From: Streptomyces coeruleorubidus
GTDB taxonomy: Bacteria > Actinomycetota > Actinomycetes > Streptomycetales > Streptomycetaceae
DNA length: 64,000 nt
Assembly (NCBI RefSeq): GCF_008705135.1
Contig: NZ_CP023694.1
Coordinates: forward strand, 7,849,001-7,913,000
Direction: 5' to 3'
In this document: positions 26,529 through 35,520 of the stretch, in pieces
How positions within the stretch are numbered: the first letter of the stretch is position 1
Layout of the letters: each line of letters begins with the position of its first letter
Position numbers and translations under genes: made by a program
Notes under the pieces: model-generated
What the model was told of the DNA's origin: nothing
The model's input: only the letters and a program-made list of their open reading frames with translations
Databases searched by the model: none

Positions 26529-26541
26529 CCGCTGCCTCACC

Positions 26542-28689
26542 TCATGTACCGCCCCCCAGCAGCCCCGCCTCCCGCGCCCAGCGGTACTTCGCGCCGAGCA
26601 CGGCCACCGGCTTCTCGGTCGTGTACGGGTATGCGACGACCCCGCGCTCGAAGAGGTACTGGCAGGCCTCCTCGACCTCCACGTCGCCCGCGAGCGACGC
26701 CACGACCGGCTTCTCGATCCCGCGCTCCCGGAACTCGGCCACCACGCGCGCGGTGAGCTCCGCGAAGACCATGGGAGGGGTGACGATGGTGTGCCAGTAG
26801 CCGAGGACCAGCGCGTGGATGCGCGGATCCTCGAGCCCCAGCCGGATCGTCGCCTCGTACGTCGACGGCGGCTCGCCCCCGGTGATGTCCACCGGGTTGC
26901 CGGCGGCCCCGAAGGGCGGGATGAACTTCCGGAACGCCTCGTCCAGGTCCGGCGGGATCTCCATCAGCGACAGGCCGTTGTCCGTCACCGCGTCCGAGAG
27001 CAGCACACCGCTGCCGCCGGCGCCCGTGATGATCACGACGTTGTCGCCCTTGGGGGCGGGGAGCACCGGCAACGCGCGCGCGTACTCCAGCATGTCGTTC
27101 AGCCCCGGCGCCCGGATGACGCCGGCCTGCCGCAGGATGTCGTCGTACACGGCGTCGTCGCCCGCCAGGGCCCCGGTGTGCGAACCGGCCGCCTTCGCGC
27201 CAGCCGCCGTACGGCCCGCCTTGAGCACCACCACCGGCTTCTTCGGCACGGTGGCCCGCGCGGCCTCCACGAAGGCGCGCCCGTCCTTGAGGTCCTCCAG
27301 GTGCATCGCGATGCACTCGGTGTGCGGGTCCTCCCCGAACCAGGTCAGCAGGTCGTCCTCGTCCAGGTCCGACTTGTTGCCGAGCCCGACGATCGCCGAC
27401 ACACCCGTCTTGGTGGTGCGGGCGAAACCCAGGATGGCCATCCCGATGCCGCCCGACTGCGAGGTCAGCGCCACCCCGCCCCTGACGTCGTACGGCGTGC
27501 AGAACGTGGCGCACAGGTCGTGCCAGGTCGAGTAGTAGCCGTAGATGTTCGGCCCCAGCAGCCGGACGCCGTGCCGCTCGGCGATCGCGACGATCTCCGC
27601 CTGGAGTTCGTGTTCACCGGTCTCCGCGAACCCGGAGGGGATCAGTACGGCGTTCGGGATGCCCTTGCGTCCCACCTCCTCCAGGGCCGAGGCCACGAAC
27701 TTGGCGGGGATCGCGAAGACCGCCACATCCACCTCACCGGGAACGTCGGTGACACTCTTGTACGCCTTGCGGCCCAGAATGTCATCGGCCTTGGGGTTCA
27801 CCGGGTGGATGTCGCCCGCGAAACCTCCGTCGACGAGGTTGCGCATCACGGAATTGCCGATCTTGCCCAGTTCGTTGGAGGCACCGATGACGGCGACCGA
27901 ACCCGGCTGCATCAGACGGCGCATCGACGTGAGGATCTCGTCCCGCGAGTACTTCCGGCGCGGTGCGGGCTGCGACTCGGCGAGGATGACCCGGATGTCG
28001 GCCGCCACCGCCCCCTCCGCGGTGGCGATCACCGGGTTGAGGTCGACCTCCGCGATCTCCGGGAAGTCGGCGACGAGTTCCGACACCCGACGGATCTGCT
28101 CGGCGACGGCCCACCGGTCCACGCCCGCCTGGCCGCGCACCCCGCGCAGGATCTCCGCCGACCGGATCGAGTCCAGCATCGACAGCGCCTCGTCCGCGTC
28201 CACCGGTGCGAGCCGGAAGGTGACGTCCTTCAGCACCTCGACGAGCACCCCGCCGAGCCCGAAGGCGACCACCTTCCCGAACGTCGGGTCCGTGACCGCC
28301 CCGACGATGACCTCCTGCCCCTTGGGCAGCAGCTCCTGCACCTGCACACCCGAGATACGGGCCTGCGGGTCGTAGGCACGCGCGTTGTCGACGATGGTGC
28401 GGAACGCGGCCCGTACGTCGGTCGCGCCCTCGACGCCGACGATCACCCCGCCGGCGTCGGTCTTGTGCAGGATGTCCGGTGAGACGATCTTCATCACGAC
28501 GGGCCCGCCGAAGCGTGCCGCGAACGCCACGGCCTCGTCGACGTCGGTCGCCAGTTCCTCGCCGGGTACGGCGATCCCGTACGCGTCGGCGATCACCTTG
28601 CCCTCGGGCGCGGTGAGCGCGGTCCGCCCCTCGGCCCGCACGGAGTCGAGGAGGCCGCGCACCCGCAGGACCCGGTCTTCGGCCATCAC
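26542..28689 (-). CDS. acetate-CoA ligase (ADP-forming) family protein, candidate acyl/oxalyl-CoA synthetase
   Basis: 715-residue acyl-CoA synthetase of the NDP-forming superfamily in the beta-alpha domain order. An ATP-grasp domain comes first (~10-230, GGPVVMKIVSPDILHKTDAGGV, EVDLNPV), then a CoA-binding Rossmann domain (~245-375, SVAVIGASNELGKIGNSV, HPVNPKADDILG) and the succinyl-CoA-ligase-like flavodoxin domains (~385-700). The phospho-histidine region of this superfamily may lie in GSHTGALAGDD. The GTG at 28689, one base after the CoA-transferase stop, has GGAG at a good distance; ATG 28686 is an alternative. Third gene of the ThDP enzyme/CoA-transferase operon; it probably makes a CoA thioester of the imported acid. 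The acid itself is not shown by sequence. Confidence 0.87.
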   Translation of the reverse strand: MMAEDRVLRVRGLLDSVRAEGRTALTAPEGKVIADAYGIAVPGEELATDVDEAVAFAARFGGPVVMKIVSPDILHKTDAGGVIVGVEGATDVRAAFRTIVDNARAYDPQARISGVQVQELLPKGQEVIVGAVTDPTFGKVVAFGLGGVLVEVLKDVTFRLAPVDADEALSMLDSIRSAEILRGVRGQAGVDRWAVAEQIRRVSELVADFPEIAEVDLNPVIATAEGAVAADIRVILAESQPAPRRKYSRDEILTSMRRLMQPGSVAVIGASNELGKIGNSVMRNLVDGGFAGDIHPVNPKADDILGRKAYKSVTDVPGEVDVAVFAIPAKFVASALEEVGRKGIPNAVLIPSGFAETGEHELQAEIVAIAERHGVRLLGPNIYGYYSTWHDLCATFCTPYDVRGGVALTSQSGGIGMAILGFARTTKTGVSAIVGLGNKSDLDEDDLLTWFGEDPHTECIAMHLEDLKDGRAFVEAARATVPKKPVVVLKAGRTAAGAKAAGSHTGALAGDDAVYDDILRQAGVIRAPGLNDMLEYARALPVLPAPKGDNVVIITGAGGSGVLLSDAVTDNGLSLMEIPPDLDEAFRKFIPPFGAAGNPVDITGGEPPSTYEATIRLGLEDPRIHALVLGYWHTIVTPPMVFAELTARVVAEFRERGIEKPVVASLAGDVEVEEACQYLFERGVVAYPYTTEKPVAVLGAKYRWAREAGLLGGGT

Positions 28690-28690
28690 G

Positions 28691-29932
28691 TCAGATCACT
28701 CCGTTCGACTTGAGCAGGCGCACTTCCTCGTCGCCGAGGCCGAGTTCGCCGACGTAGACCTCTTCGTTGTGCTCGCCGAGGAGAGGTGAGCCGGTCACCT
28801 CGACGGGAGAGTCGGACAGCTTGAGCGGGCTGCCGACGGTGACGAACTCGCCGCGCTGCGGGTGCGGGACGGTGACGACCATCTCGTTGGCCACCAGCGA
28901 CCGGTCTTCGATGATCTCCCTGGTGGACAGGATCGGCCCGCACGGGATGTTGTGCGCGTTGAGCCGCTCCAGCACCTCCCACTTGGGCAGCGTCGAGGAC
29001 CACTCCTCGATCAGCTGGAACATCTTGTTGAGCTTGGGAAGCCGCGCCTCCGGCGTCGCCCACTCGGGGTCGTCGGCCAGCTCCGGCCGGCCGATGAGCT
29101 CGCTGATCGGCCGCCAGCCGACGGGCTGCACGATGACGTACACGTAGTCGTTCGGGCCGCCCGGCGCGCACTTGACCGCCCAGCCGGGCTGGCCGCCGCC
29201 GGACGCGTTTCCGGACCTGGGAACCTCGTCGCCGAAGTCCTCGTTGGGATATTCAGCGAGCGGCCCGTGTGCCAGGCGCTGCTGGTCCCGCAGCTTCACC
29301 CGGCACAGGTTCAGTACAGCGTGCTGCATGGCCACGTTGACCCGCTGCCCGCGCCCGGTGCGCTCCCGTTGGTAGAGCGCGGCGAGGATGCCCGCCACGG
29401 CGTGCACGCCCGTCCCCGAGTCCCCGATCTGGGCCCCCGTCGCCAGCGGCGGCCCGTCCTCGAAACCGGTGGTCGACATCGACCCGCCCATGGCCTGCGC
29501 GACGACCTCGTACGCCTTGAAGTTGGTGTACGGGCCCTCGCCGAACCCCTTGATGGAGGCGTAGACGATACGTGGATTGATCTCCTGGATGCGGTCCCAG
29601 GTGAAGCCCATCCGGTCGACCGCGCCCGGTCCGAAGTTCTCGACCATGACGTCCGAGCGCCGGATCAGCTCGGTGAGGATCTCCTTGCCGCGCTCGGTCT
29701 TGGTGTTGAGGGTGATGCTCCGCTTGTTGCAGTTGAGCATCGTGAAGTAGAGGGAGTCGACGTCCGGCAGGTCACGCAGCTGCTTGCGCGTGATGTCGCC
29801 GGTCGGCGCCTCCAGCTTGACGACGTCCGCGCCGAGCCAGGCGAGCAGCTGGGTCGCGGAGGGCCCGGACTGGACGTGGGTCATGTCCAGGACGCGGATG
29901 CCTTCGAGGGCCTTGGTGGACGGAGCAGTCAT
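28691..29932 (-). CDS. frc: CoA-transferase family III, formyl-CoA:oxalate CoA-transferase-like
   Basis: 413-residue CaiB/BaiF-type CoA-transferase. The catalytic Asp is Asp171 in AQIGDSGTGVH, matching the Asp169 of the Oxalobacter enzyme, and a glycine loop ASGGGQPGW follows. The N-terminal LEGIRVLDMTHVQSGPSATQLLAWLGADVVKLE is typical of the Frc group. ATG at 29932 has GAGG eight bases upstream, overlapping the end of the ThDP gene. Frc transfers CoA from formyl-CoA to oxalate, giving oxalyl-CoA for decarboxylation. It is coupled to the ThDP enzyme upstream and followed by the ADP-forming synthetase. Streptomycete orthologues are annotated as Frc; experimental proof of the donor/acceptor pair is not available from sequence. 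Confidence 0.82.
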   Translation of the reverse strand: MTAPSTKALEGIRVLDMTHVQSGPSATQLLAWLGADVVKLEAPTGDITRKQLRDLPDVDSLYFTMLNCNKRSITLNTKTERGKEILTELIRRSDVMVENFGPGAVDRMGFTWDRIQEINPRIVYASIKGFGEGPYTNFKAYEVVAQAMGGSMSTTGFEDGPPLATGAQIGDSGTGVHAVAGILAALYQRERTGRGQRVNVAMQHAVLNLCRVKLRDQQRLAHGPLAEYPNEDFGDEVPRSGNASGGGQPGWAVKCAPGGPNDYVYVIVQPVGWRPISELIGRPELADDPEWATPEARLPKLNKMFQLIEEWSSTLPKWEVLERLNAHNIPCGPILSTREIIEDRSLVANEMVVTVPHPQRGEFVTVGSPLKLSDSPVEVTGSPLLGEHNEEVYVGELGLGDEEVRLLKSNGVI

Positions 29933-29942
29933 CGGGGGCACC

Positions 29943-31625
29943 TCACTTGTACATGGTCTGGTTCATGGTTCCGGGGGCGTACGCGTCGGGGTCGACCCAG
30001 ACGTTGATCAGGGAAGGCTTGCCGGACTCGCGGGCGCGCCGCAGGGCCGGGCCGATGTCGGCGGGGTCGCGGACCTCCTCGCCGTAACCGCCCAGCATCT
30101 GGGCGAACTTGTCGTAGTGGACGTCGCCGAGGGTGTTGCCGATCCGCTCGCGGTCCTTGCCGTACTTGGCGGCCTGGCCGTAGCGGATCTGGTTCATGGA
30201 GGAGTTGTTGCCGACGATGCCGACGAAGGGGAGGTCGTAGCGGACCAGAGTCTCGAAGTCCCAGCCGGTGAGGGAGAACGCGCCGTCACCGAAGAGGGCC
30301 ACCACTTCCTTGTCGGGCCGTGCCTGCTTGGCCGCGAGCACGAAGGGGACGCCGACGCCGAGCGTGCCCAGGGGGCCCGGGTCCATCCAGTGCCCGGGCG
30401 ACTTGGGCTGCACGACCTGCCCGGAGAAGGTGACGATGTCGCCGCCGTCGCCGATGTAGATCGAGTCCTCGGTGAGGAAGTCGTTGATCTCGCTGACCAG
30501 CCGGTACGGGTGGATGGGCGAGGCGTCCGACTTCAGGCTGGGCAGCCGCTTCTCCAGAGCGGTCTGCTCGGCCGCCCGCAGTTCGTCCAGCCACTCCTTG
30601 CGCATGGACGCCCCGCCGTTGACGCGCCCGGAGGCCGCCTCGGTCACCGACTTCAGCACGAGCCCCGCGTCGCCCACGATGCCGAGGTCGATGTCGCGGT
30701 TCTTGCCGACCGTGCGGTAGTCGAGGTCGATCTGCACGACGGTCGCGTCCGGCGACAGCCGCTTGCCGTAGCCCATGCGGAAGTCGAAGGGCGTGCCGAC
30801 GATCACGATGACGTCGGCGTTGGAGAAGGCGTACCGCCGGGAGAGCTGGAAGTGGTGCGGGTCGCCGGGCGGGAGGGTGCCACGGCCGGCGCCGTTCATG
30901 TATGCCGGGATGTTCAGCGTGCGCACCAGCTCGGTGGCCGCCTCGGTGCCCCGGGTCGTCCACACCTGACTGCCGAGCAGGATGGCCGGCTTCTCGGCGT
31001 GCACCAGCAGGTCGGCGAGCTTCTCGATCGACTCCGGGTCGCCGGCCGAGCGGGTCGACGCGCGGTAGGCACCGGCCTGGGGCACGCGTGCCTTGGCGGT
31101 CGGCACCTTGGCGTCCAGCACGTCGCGCGGGATCTCCAGGAAGGAGGGGCCCGGCGCGCCGTGGAAGCACTCGCGGAACGCCATGGAGACCATGTCGGCC
31201 GCGCGTGCCGTGTCCGGCACGGTCGCCGCGAACTTGGTGATGGGGTTCATCATGTCGACGTGCGGCAGGTCCTGGAGTGACCCCATCTTGTGCTGGGTGA
31301 GGGCTCCCTGACCGCCGATCAGCAGCATGGGGGACTCCGCGCGGAAGGCGTTGGCGACACCGGTGACGGCGTCGGTCGTCCCCGGGCCGGCGGTGACCAC
31401 GGCGCAGCCGGGCTTGCCGGTGATGCGCGCGTACCCGTCGGCGGCGTGGGCGGCGACCTGTTCGTGGCGTACGTCGACGACTTCGATGCCCTCGTCGACG
31501 CAGCCGTCGTATATGTCGATGATGTGGCCGCCGCACAGCGTGTAGATGCGCTCGACCCCCTCGGCCTTCAGTGCCTTGGCTACGAGATGACCACCGGAGA
31601 TCACGTCCTGGGTGTCGTCGGGCAT
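29943..31625 (-). CDS. ThDP-dependent enzyme, oxalyl-CoA decarboxylase or 2-hydroxyacyl-CoA lyase-like
   Basis: 560-residue thiamin-diphosphate enzyme with the usual three domains. The cofactor-activating Glu is Glu55 in RHEQVAAHAADGYARITGKPG, and the ThDP/Mg motif is GDGAFSLTGWDFETL through GIVGNN in the C-terminal third. Start at 31625 is chosen because the next in-frame start upstream (31673) would cover the proposed operator. It is the first gene of an operon with Frc-like and acyl-CoA synthetase genes, which argues for oxalyl-CoA decarboxylase. However, where known decarboxylases have a Tyr-Glu-Glu segment, this protein reads QHKMGSLQDLPHVDMM, closer to acetolactate synthase and 2-hydroxyacyl-CoA lyases. 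Both activities yield formyl-CoA, so the operon logic holds either way. Confidence 0.8.
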   Translation of the reverse strand: MPDDTQDVISGGHLVAKALKAEGVERIYTLCGGHIIDIYDGCVDEGIEVVDVRHEQVAAHAADGYARITGKPGCAVVTAGPGTTDAVTGVANAFRAESPMLLIGGQGALTQHKMGSLQDLPHVDMMNPITKFAATVPDTARAADMVSMAFRECFHGAPGPSFLEIPRDVLDAKVPTAKARVPQAGAYRASTRSAGDPESIEKLADLLVHAEKPAILLGSQVWTTRGTEAATELVRTLNIPAYMNGAGRGTLPPGDPHHFQLSRRYAFSNADVIVIVGTPFDFRMGYGKRLSPDATVVQIDLDYRTVGKNRDIDLGIVGDAGLVLKSVTEAASGRVNGGASMRKEWLDELRAAEQTALEKRLPSLKSDASPIHPYRLVSEINDFLTEDSIYIGDGGDIVTFSGQVVQPKSPGHWMDPGPLGTLGVGVPFVLAAKQARPDKEVVALFGDGAFSLTGWDFETLVRYDLPFVGIVGNNSSMNQIRYGQAAKYGKDRERIGNTLGDVHYDKFAQMLGGYGEEVRDPADIGPALRRARESGKPSLINVWVDPDAYAPGTMNQTMYK

Positions 31626-31675
31626 GGCGAAGTCCTGTCCCTTCGTAGGGGGTTGGAACGACTCACGGTACATTG

Positions 31676-31699
31676 CATACAGTCGACGAATACTGTATG
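31676..31699. promoter_or_regulatory. perfect inverted repeat, candidate GntR operator between divergent operons
   Basis: CATACAGT (31676-31683) and ACTGTATG (31692-31699) form a perfect 8-bp inverted repeat with an 8-base spacer, 51 bases upstream of the ThDP gene and about 104 bases before the sucC-like gene. The TACAGT core is shared with sites at 904 and 3626 near the GntR gene. Confidence 0.65.
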
Positions 31700-31802
31700 A
31701 AGCTTGTTATCCCGCATCCGGTGGGTGGTGTCCAGGGGGCGTGCGGCATTTTCGGGGGTCTGGGGGTCGCTCCCCAGAAGACACAGCAGGCAGGAGCCGG
31801 AA

Positions 31803-32933
31803 ATGGACCTGTACGAACATCAGGCAAGGGAACTCTTCGAAGAACACGGCATCTTGGTGCCGCGGGCCGAGGTGACGGACTCGCCCAAGGAGGCCCGTGA
31901 GATCGCACGCCGGCTCGGCGGCCGGGTCGTGGTGAAGGCCCAGGTGAAGACCGGTGGCCGCGGCAAGGCAGGCGGGGTGAAGCTCGCCGCCGACCCGGCC
32001 GCCGCCGAGCTCACCGCCCGTCAGATCCTCGGCATGGACATCAAGGGCCACCGGGTCGGCAAGGTGATGCTGGCCCAGCCCGTGGACATCGCAACCGAGT
32101 TCTACATGTCCTACGTACTCGACCGCGCGGCGGGCCGCTTCCTCGCGATCGCCTCGGCCGAAGGCGGTATGGAGATCGAGGAGGTGGCCGCCACCCGTCC
32201 CGAGGCCGTGGCCCGCATCCCGGTCGATCCCGCCGAGGGCGTCACCTCCGCGAAGGCCGGCGAGATCGCCGAGGCGGCCGGACTGCCACCGCAGACCGTC
32301 GACGTCCTCGTACGGCTCTGGGACGTCCTGGTCCGCGAGGACGCCCTCCTCGTCGAAGTGAACCCGCTCGTCCGCACCGGACAGGGGCAGATCCTCGCCC
32401 TCGACGGCAAGATCACCCTCGACGACAACGCCCGCTTCCGGCAGGCACGCTGGGGCGCCGACGACACCGAGCACGACGACCCGCTGGAGGCGGCGGCCGC
32501 CGCCAAGGGCATCGACTACGTCAAGCTCGACGGAGAGGTCGGCATCATCGGCAACGGCGCCGGCCTCGTCATGTCGACACTCGACGTGGTCGCCGGCTGC
32601 GGCGCGCGCCCCGCCAACTTCCTCGACATCGGCGGCGGAGCGAGCGCGCGGATCATGGCGGACGGACTGTCGGTCATCCTCTCCGACCCGGCCGTGAAGT
32701 CCGTCCTCGTCAACGTATTCGGCGGGATCACCGCGTGCGACGCGGTCGCCGACGGCATCGTCCAGGCCCTGGGCACCGTCCGCCTCACCAAGCCGCTCGT
32801 CGTGCGCCTCGACGGCAACAACGCGCCCCGGGGCCGCGCCATCCTCGACGAGCACGCGCATCCGCTGGTCCAGCAGGTCACCACCATGGACGGCGCCGCC
32901 CGCCGTGCCGCCGAACTCGCCACCACAGCCTGA
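31803..32933 (+). CDS. sucC: succinyl-CoA ligase (ADP/GDP-forming) beta subunit-like
   Basis: 376-residue ATP-grasp subunit. It begins MDLYEHQARELFEEHGILVP, the classic SucC opening, with the nucleotide-binding VVVKAQVKTGGRGKAGGVKLA, the metal/phosphate segment VEVNPLVRTGQGQILALDGKI and VNVFGGITACDAVADGIV. Start at 31803 after GGAGCCGGAA. It is paired with the alpha subunit 9 bases downstream. Since the housekeeping sucCD is normally elsewhere in streptomycete genomes, this is probably a second copy serving the acid-CoA metabolism next door. It is divergent from the ThDP operon across the inverted-repeat operator. Confidence 0.92.
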   Translation: MDLYEHQARELFEEHGILVPRAEVTDSPKEAREIARRLGGRVVVKAQVKTGGRGKAGGVKLAADPAAAELTARQILGMDIKGHRVGKVMLAQPVDIATEFYMSYVLDRAAGRFLAIASAEGGMEIEEVAATRPEAVARIPVDPAEGVTSAKAGEIAEAAGLPPQTVDVLVRLWDVLVREDALLVEVNPLVRTGQGQILALDGKITLDDNARFRQARWGADDTEHDDPLEAAAAAKGIDYVKLDGEVGIIGNGAGLVMSTLDVVAGCGARPANFLDIGGGASARIMADGLSVILSDPAVKSVLVNVFGGITACDAVADGIVQALGTVRLTKPLVVRLDGNNAPRGRAILDEHAHPLVQQVTTMDGAARRAAELATTA

Positions 32934-32942
32934 GGGGACGTC

Positions 32943-33875
32943 ATGGCCATCTACCTCACCAAGGAGAGCAAGGTCCTCGTCCAGGGCATGACCGGCAGCG
33001 AGGGCATGAAGCACACCCGGCGCATGCTGGCGGCCGGCACGAACGTCGTCGGCGGCGTCAACCCGCGCAAGGCGGGCCGCACCGTCGACTTCGACGTCCC
33101 CCAGTGCCTCAAGGGCCTGGGAGGTGCCCCCATGGCCGTACCCGTCTTCGGCACGGTCGCCGACGGGATGCGCGCGACCGGGGCGGACGTCACCGTCGTC
33201 TTCGTGCCGCCCGCCTTCGCCAAGGCGGCCGCCGTCGAAGCCGCCGACGCCGGCATCGGCCTCGCGGTCGTCATCACCGAGGGCATCCCCGTCCACGACT
33301 CCGTCGCCTTCACCACGTACGCCAGGGAAAAGGGCACACGGGTCGTCGGCCCCAACTGCCCGGGCCTCATCACTCCCGGCCAGTCCAACGCGGGCATCAT
33401 CCCGGCCGACATCACCAAACCGGGTCGCATCGGCCTGGTCTCCAAATCGGGCACGCTGACGTACCAGCTCATGTACGAGCTCCGCGACATCGGCTTCTCG
33501 ACCTGCGTCGGCATCGGCGGCGACCCGGTCGTCGGCACCACACACATCGACTGCCTCGCCGCCTTCCAGGACGACCCCGACACCGAACTCATCGTCCTCA
33601 TCGGCGAGATCGGCGGCGACGCGGAGGAACGGGCGGCGGCCTACGTCCGCGAGCACGTCACCAAGCCGGTCGTCGGCTACATCGCCGGGTTCACCGCACC
33701 CGAGGGCAAGACCATGGGGCACGCGGGCGCCATCGTGTCCGGCTCGTCCGGCACGGCACAGGCGAAGAAGCAGGCGCTGGAGGCGGCCGGGGTGAGCGTG
33801 GGCAGCACCCCGACCGAGACGGCGAAGCTCGTGCTGGCGCGTCTCGAAGCGCGCCTCGGAGAACAACGGCAGTGA
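32943..33875 (+). CDS. sucD: succinyl-CoA ligase alpha subunit-like
   Basis: 310-residue alpha subunit with the CoA-binding Rossmann fold (KVLVQGMTGSEGMKHTRRML), GVNPRKAG, VGPNCPGLITPGQ, and the phospho-histidine His260 in KTMGHAGAIVSG. The start follows GAGGGGACGTC. Together with the preceding beta subunit it interconverts an acyl-CoA plus NDP and phosphate with the free acid and NTP. Its place in an oxalate/formate-type locus suggests either succinyl-CoA turnover or activity on another short acid such as a dicarboxylate. Confidence 0.94.
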   Translation: MAIYLTKESKVLVQGMTGSEGMKHTRRMLAAGTNVVGGVNPRKAGRTVDFDVPQCLKGLGGAPMAVPVFGTVADGMRATGADVTVVFVPPAFAKAAAVEAADAGIGLAVVITEGIPVHDSVAFTTYAREKGTRVVGPNCPGLITPGQSNAGIIPADITKPGRIGLVSKSGTLTYQLMYELRDIGFSTCVGIGGDPVVGTTHIDCLAAFQDDPDTELIVLIGEIGGDAEERAAAYVREHVTKPVVGYIAGFTAPEGKTMGHAGAIVSGSSGTAQAKKQALEAAGVSVGSTPTETAKLVLARLEARLGEQRQ

Positions 33876-33919
33876 GCCAGGTCCCGCCCCCGACCGTGCA
33901 CCGAGAGCGGAGCAACCCC

Positions 33920-35461
33920 ATGCCACCCACCCTCACCCTCAAATCCGGCACGACCTGGACCGACGCGTGGCAGCGCTGCCTCACCGCCGCGCCCGAGGCC
34001 TTCCGTGACGACCGCGTCCTCAACCTCTGGAACGCCGCCTGGCAGGCTGACGGCCGGGTCCTGCCCGCCGTCAGCCCCGTCGACGGCAGCCCCATCGCCG
34101 GCCCGCCGCGCCTGGACGAAGCCACTGCCCGCCGGGCCGTGCGCGCCGCCCTCGACCAGCACCGCGCCTGGCGTCACCTCCCCCTGCCCGAGCGCCGGGC
34201 CCGCGTCGCGGCCACCCTCGACGCCCTCGCCGAACACCGCCGGCTGCTCGCCCTCCTGCTGGTCTGGGAGATCGGCAAACCCTGGCGGCTCGCCCTGGCG
34301 GACGTCGACCGGGCCATCGACGGGGTCCGCTGGTACGTCGACGGCATCGAGGAGATGGTCGACGGCCGGGCCCCGCTGGACGGCCCGGTGTCCAACATCG
34401 CCAGCTGGAACTACCCGATGAGCGTGCTCGTTCACGCGGTGCTGGTACAGGCACTGGCAGGCAACGCGGTCATCGCCAAGACCCCGACCGACGGCGGTGT
34501 CGCCTGCCTGACCCTGGCCTGCGCCCTCGCCGCGCGTGAGGGGATCCCCGTGACCCTCGTCAGCGGCAGCGGGGGCGAGCTGTCCCAGGCGCTGGTGCGC
34601 GCGCCCGAGATCGGCTGCGTCTCCTTCGTCGGCGGCCGCGACACCGGCGCCGCGGTGGCCACGGCCGTCGCCGACCTCGGCAAACGACACGTACTCGAAC
34701 AGGAGGGACTCAACACCTGGGGCATCTGGAACTACTCGGACTGGGACGCGCTCACCGCGGTCATCCCCAAGCTCTTCGACTACGGCAAGCAGCGCTGCAC
34801 GGCGTACCCGCGCTTCGTCGTCCAGCGGCACCTGTTCGACGCGTTCCTGGCGGCGTACCTCCCTGCGGTCCGCACGCTCAGGGTCGGCCACCCGCTCGCC
34901 GTGGAGCAGCCGGACGACCCGTACCCCGAGCTGGACTTCGGGCCGGTCATCAACGCGGCCAAGGCGAAGGAACTCCAGGACCAGGTCGCCGAGGCGATCG
35001 AGCGGGGCGCCGTGCCGCTGCACCGCGGCAGTCCGTCCGACGCCCGCTTCCTGCCCGGCCAGGACACCTCGGCCTACGTCCAGCCGGTCACGCTCCTCAA
35101 CCCGCCCCCGTCCTCCCCGCTGCACCACGCGGAGCCGTTCGGCCCGGTCGACACGATCGTCCTGGTCGACACGGAGGCGGAGCTGCTGGCCGCGATGAAC
35201 GCCTCGAACGGCGCGCTGGTGGCCACGCTGTCCACGGACGACCGGGCCACCTATGAGCGGCTCGCCCCGCAGATCCGCGCGTTCAAGACCGGCCACGGCC
35301 GGCCCCGTTCCCGTGGCGACCGAGACGAGCTGTTCGGCGGGCTCGGCGCGTCCTGGCACGGCGCGTTCGTCGGCGGCGAGCTGTTGGTGCGCGCGGTGAC
35401 ACGGGGGCCGGCGGGGGAGCGGCTGCCGGGGAACTTCCCGGAGTACCGGTTGCTGCCGTGA
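33920..35461 (+). CDS. aldehyde dehydrogenase family protein
   Basis: 513-residue NAD(P)-dependent aldehyde dehydrogenase. The catalytic Cys293 is in GKQRCTAYPRF and the general base Glu262 in VLEQEGLN; NIASWNYPMSVLVHA and the SFVGGRDTG loop are the cofactor-site motifs. The ATG at 33920 follows GAGCGGAGC. It comes 44 bases after the alpha subunit and ends near a bidirectional terminator. In its setting it could oxidise an aldehyde released by the ThDP enzyme, such as glyoxylate or a simple aldehyde, or act on a semialdehyde. The motif surroundings differ from common betaine-aldehyde or succinate-semialdehyde enzymes, so I do not name a substrate. Confidence 0.88.
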   Translation: MPPTLTLKSGTTWTDAWQRCLTAAPEAFRDDRVLNLWNAAWQADGRVLPAVSPVDGSPIAGPPRLDEATARRAVRAALDQHRAWRHLPLPERRARVAATLDALAEHRRLLALLLVWEIGKPWRLALADVDRAIDGVRWYVDGIEEMVDGRAPLDGPVSNIASWNYPMSVLVHAVLVQALAGNAVIAKTPTDGGVACLTLACALAAREGIPVTLVSGSGGELSQALVRAPEIGCVSFVGGRDTGAAVATAVADLGKRHVLEQEGLNTWGIWNYSDWDALTAVIPKLFDYGKQRCTAYPRFVVQRHLFDAFLAAYLPAVRTLRVGHPLAVEQPDDPYPELDFGPVINAAKAKELQDQVAEAIERGAVPLHRGSPSDARFLPGQDTSAYVQPVTLLNPPPSSPLHHAEPFGPVDTIVLVDTEAELLAAMNASNGALVATLSTDDRATYERLAPQIRAFKTGHGRPRSRGDRDELFGGLGASWHGAFVGGELLVRAVTRGPAGERLPGNFPEYRLLP

Positions 35462-35490
35462 GGACCGCCAGTGCCAGGTGCTGCCGTAAG

Positions 35491-35520
35491 GGCAGGGCAT
35501 CGGTCAGCCGATGCCCTGCC
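35491..35520. terminator. bidirectional terminator overlapping DUF2254 gene end
   Basis: GGCAGGGCATCGG (35491-35503) pairs perfectly with 35508-35520 around a TCAG loop. The stop codon of the minus-strand DUF2254 gene is in the loop and its last codons form one arm. Confidence 0.75.
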
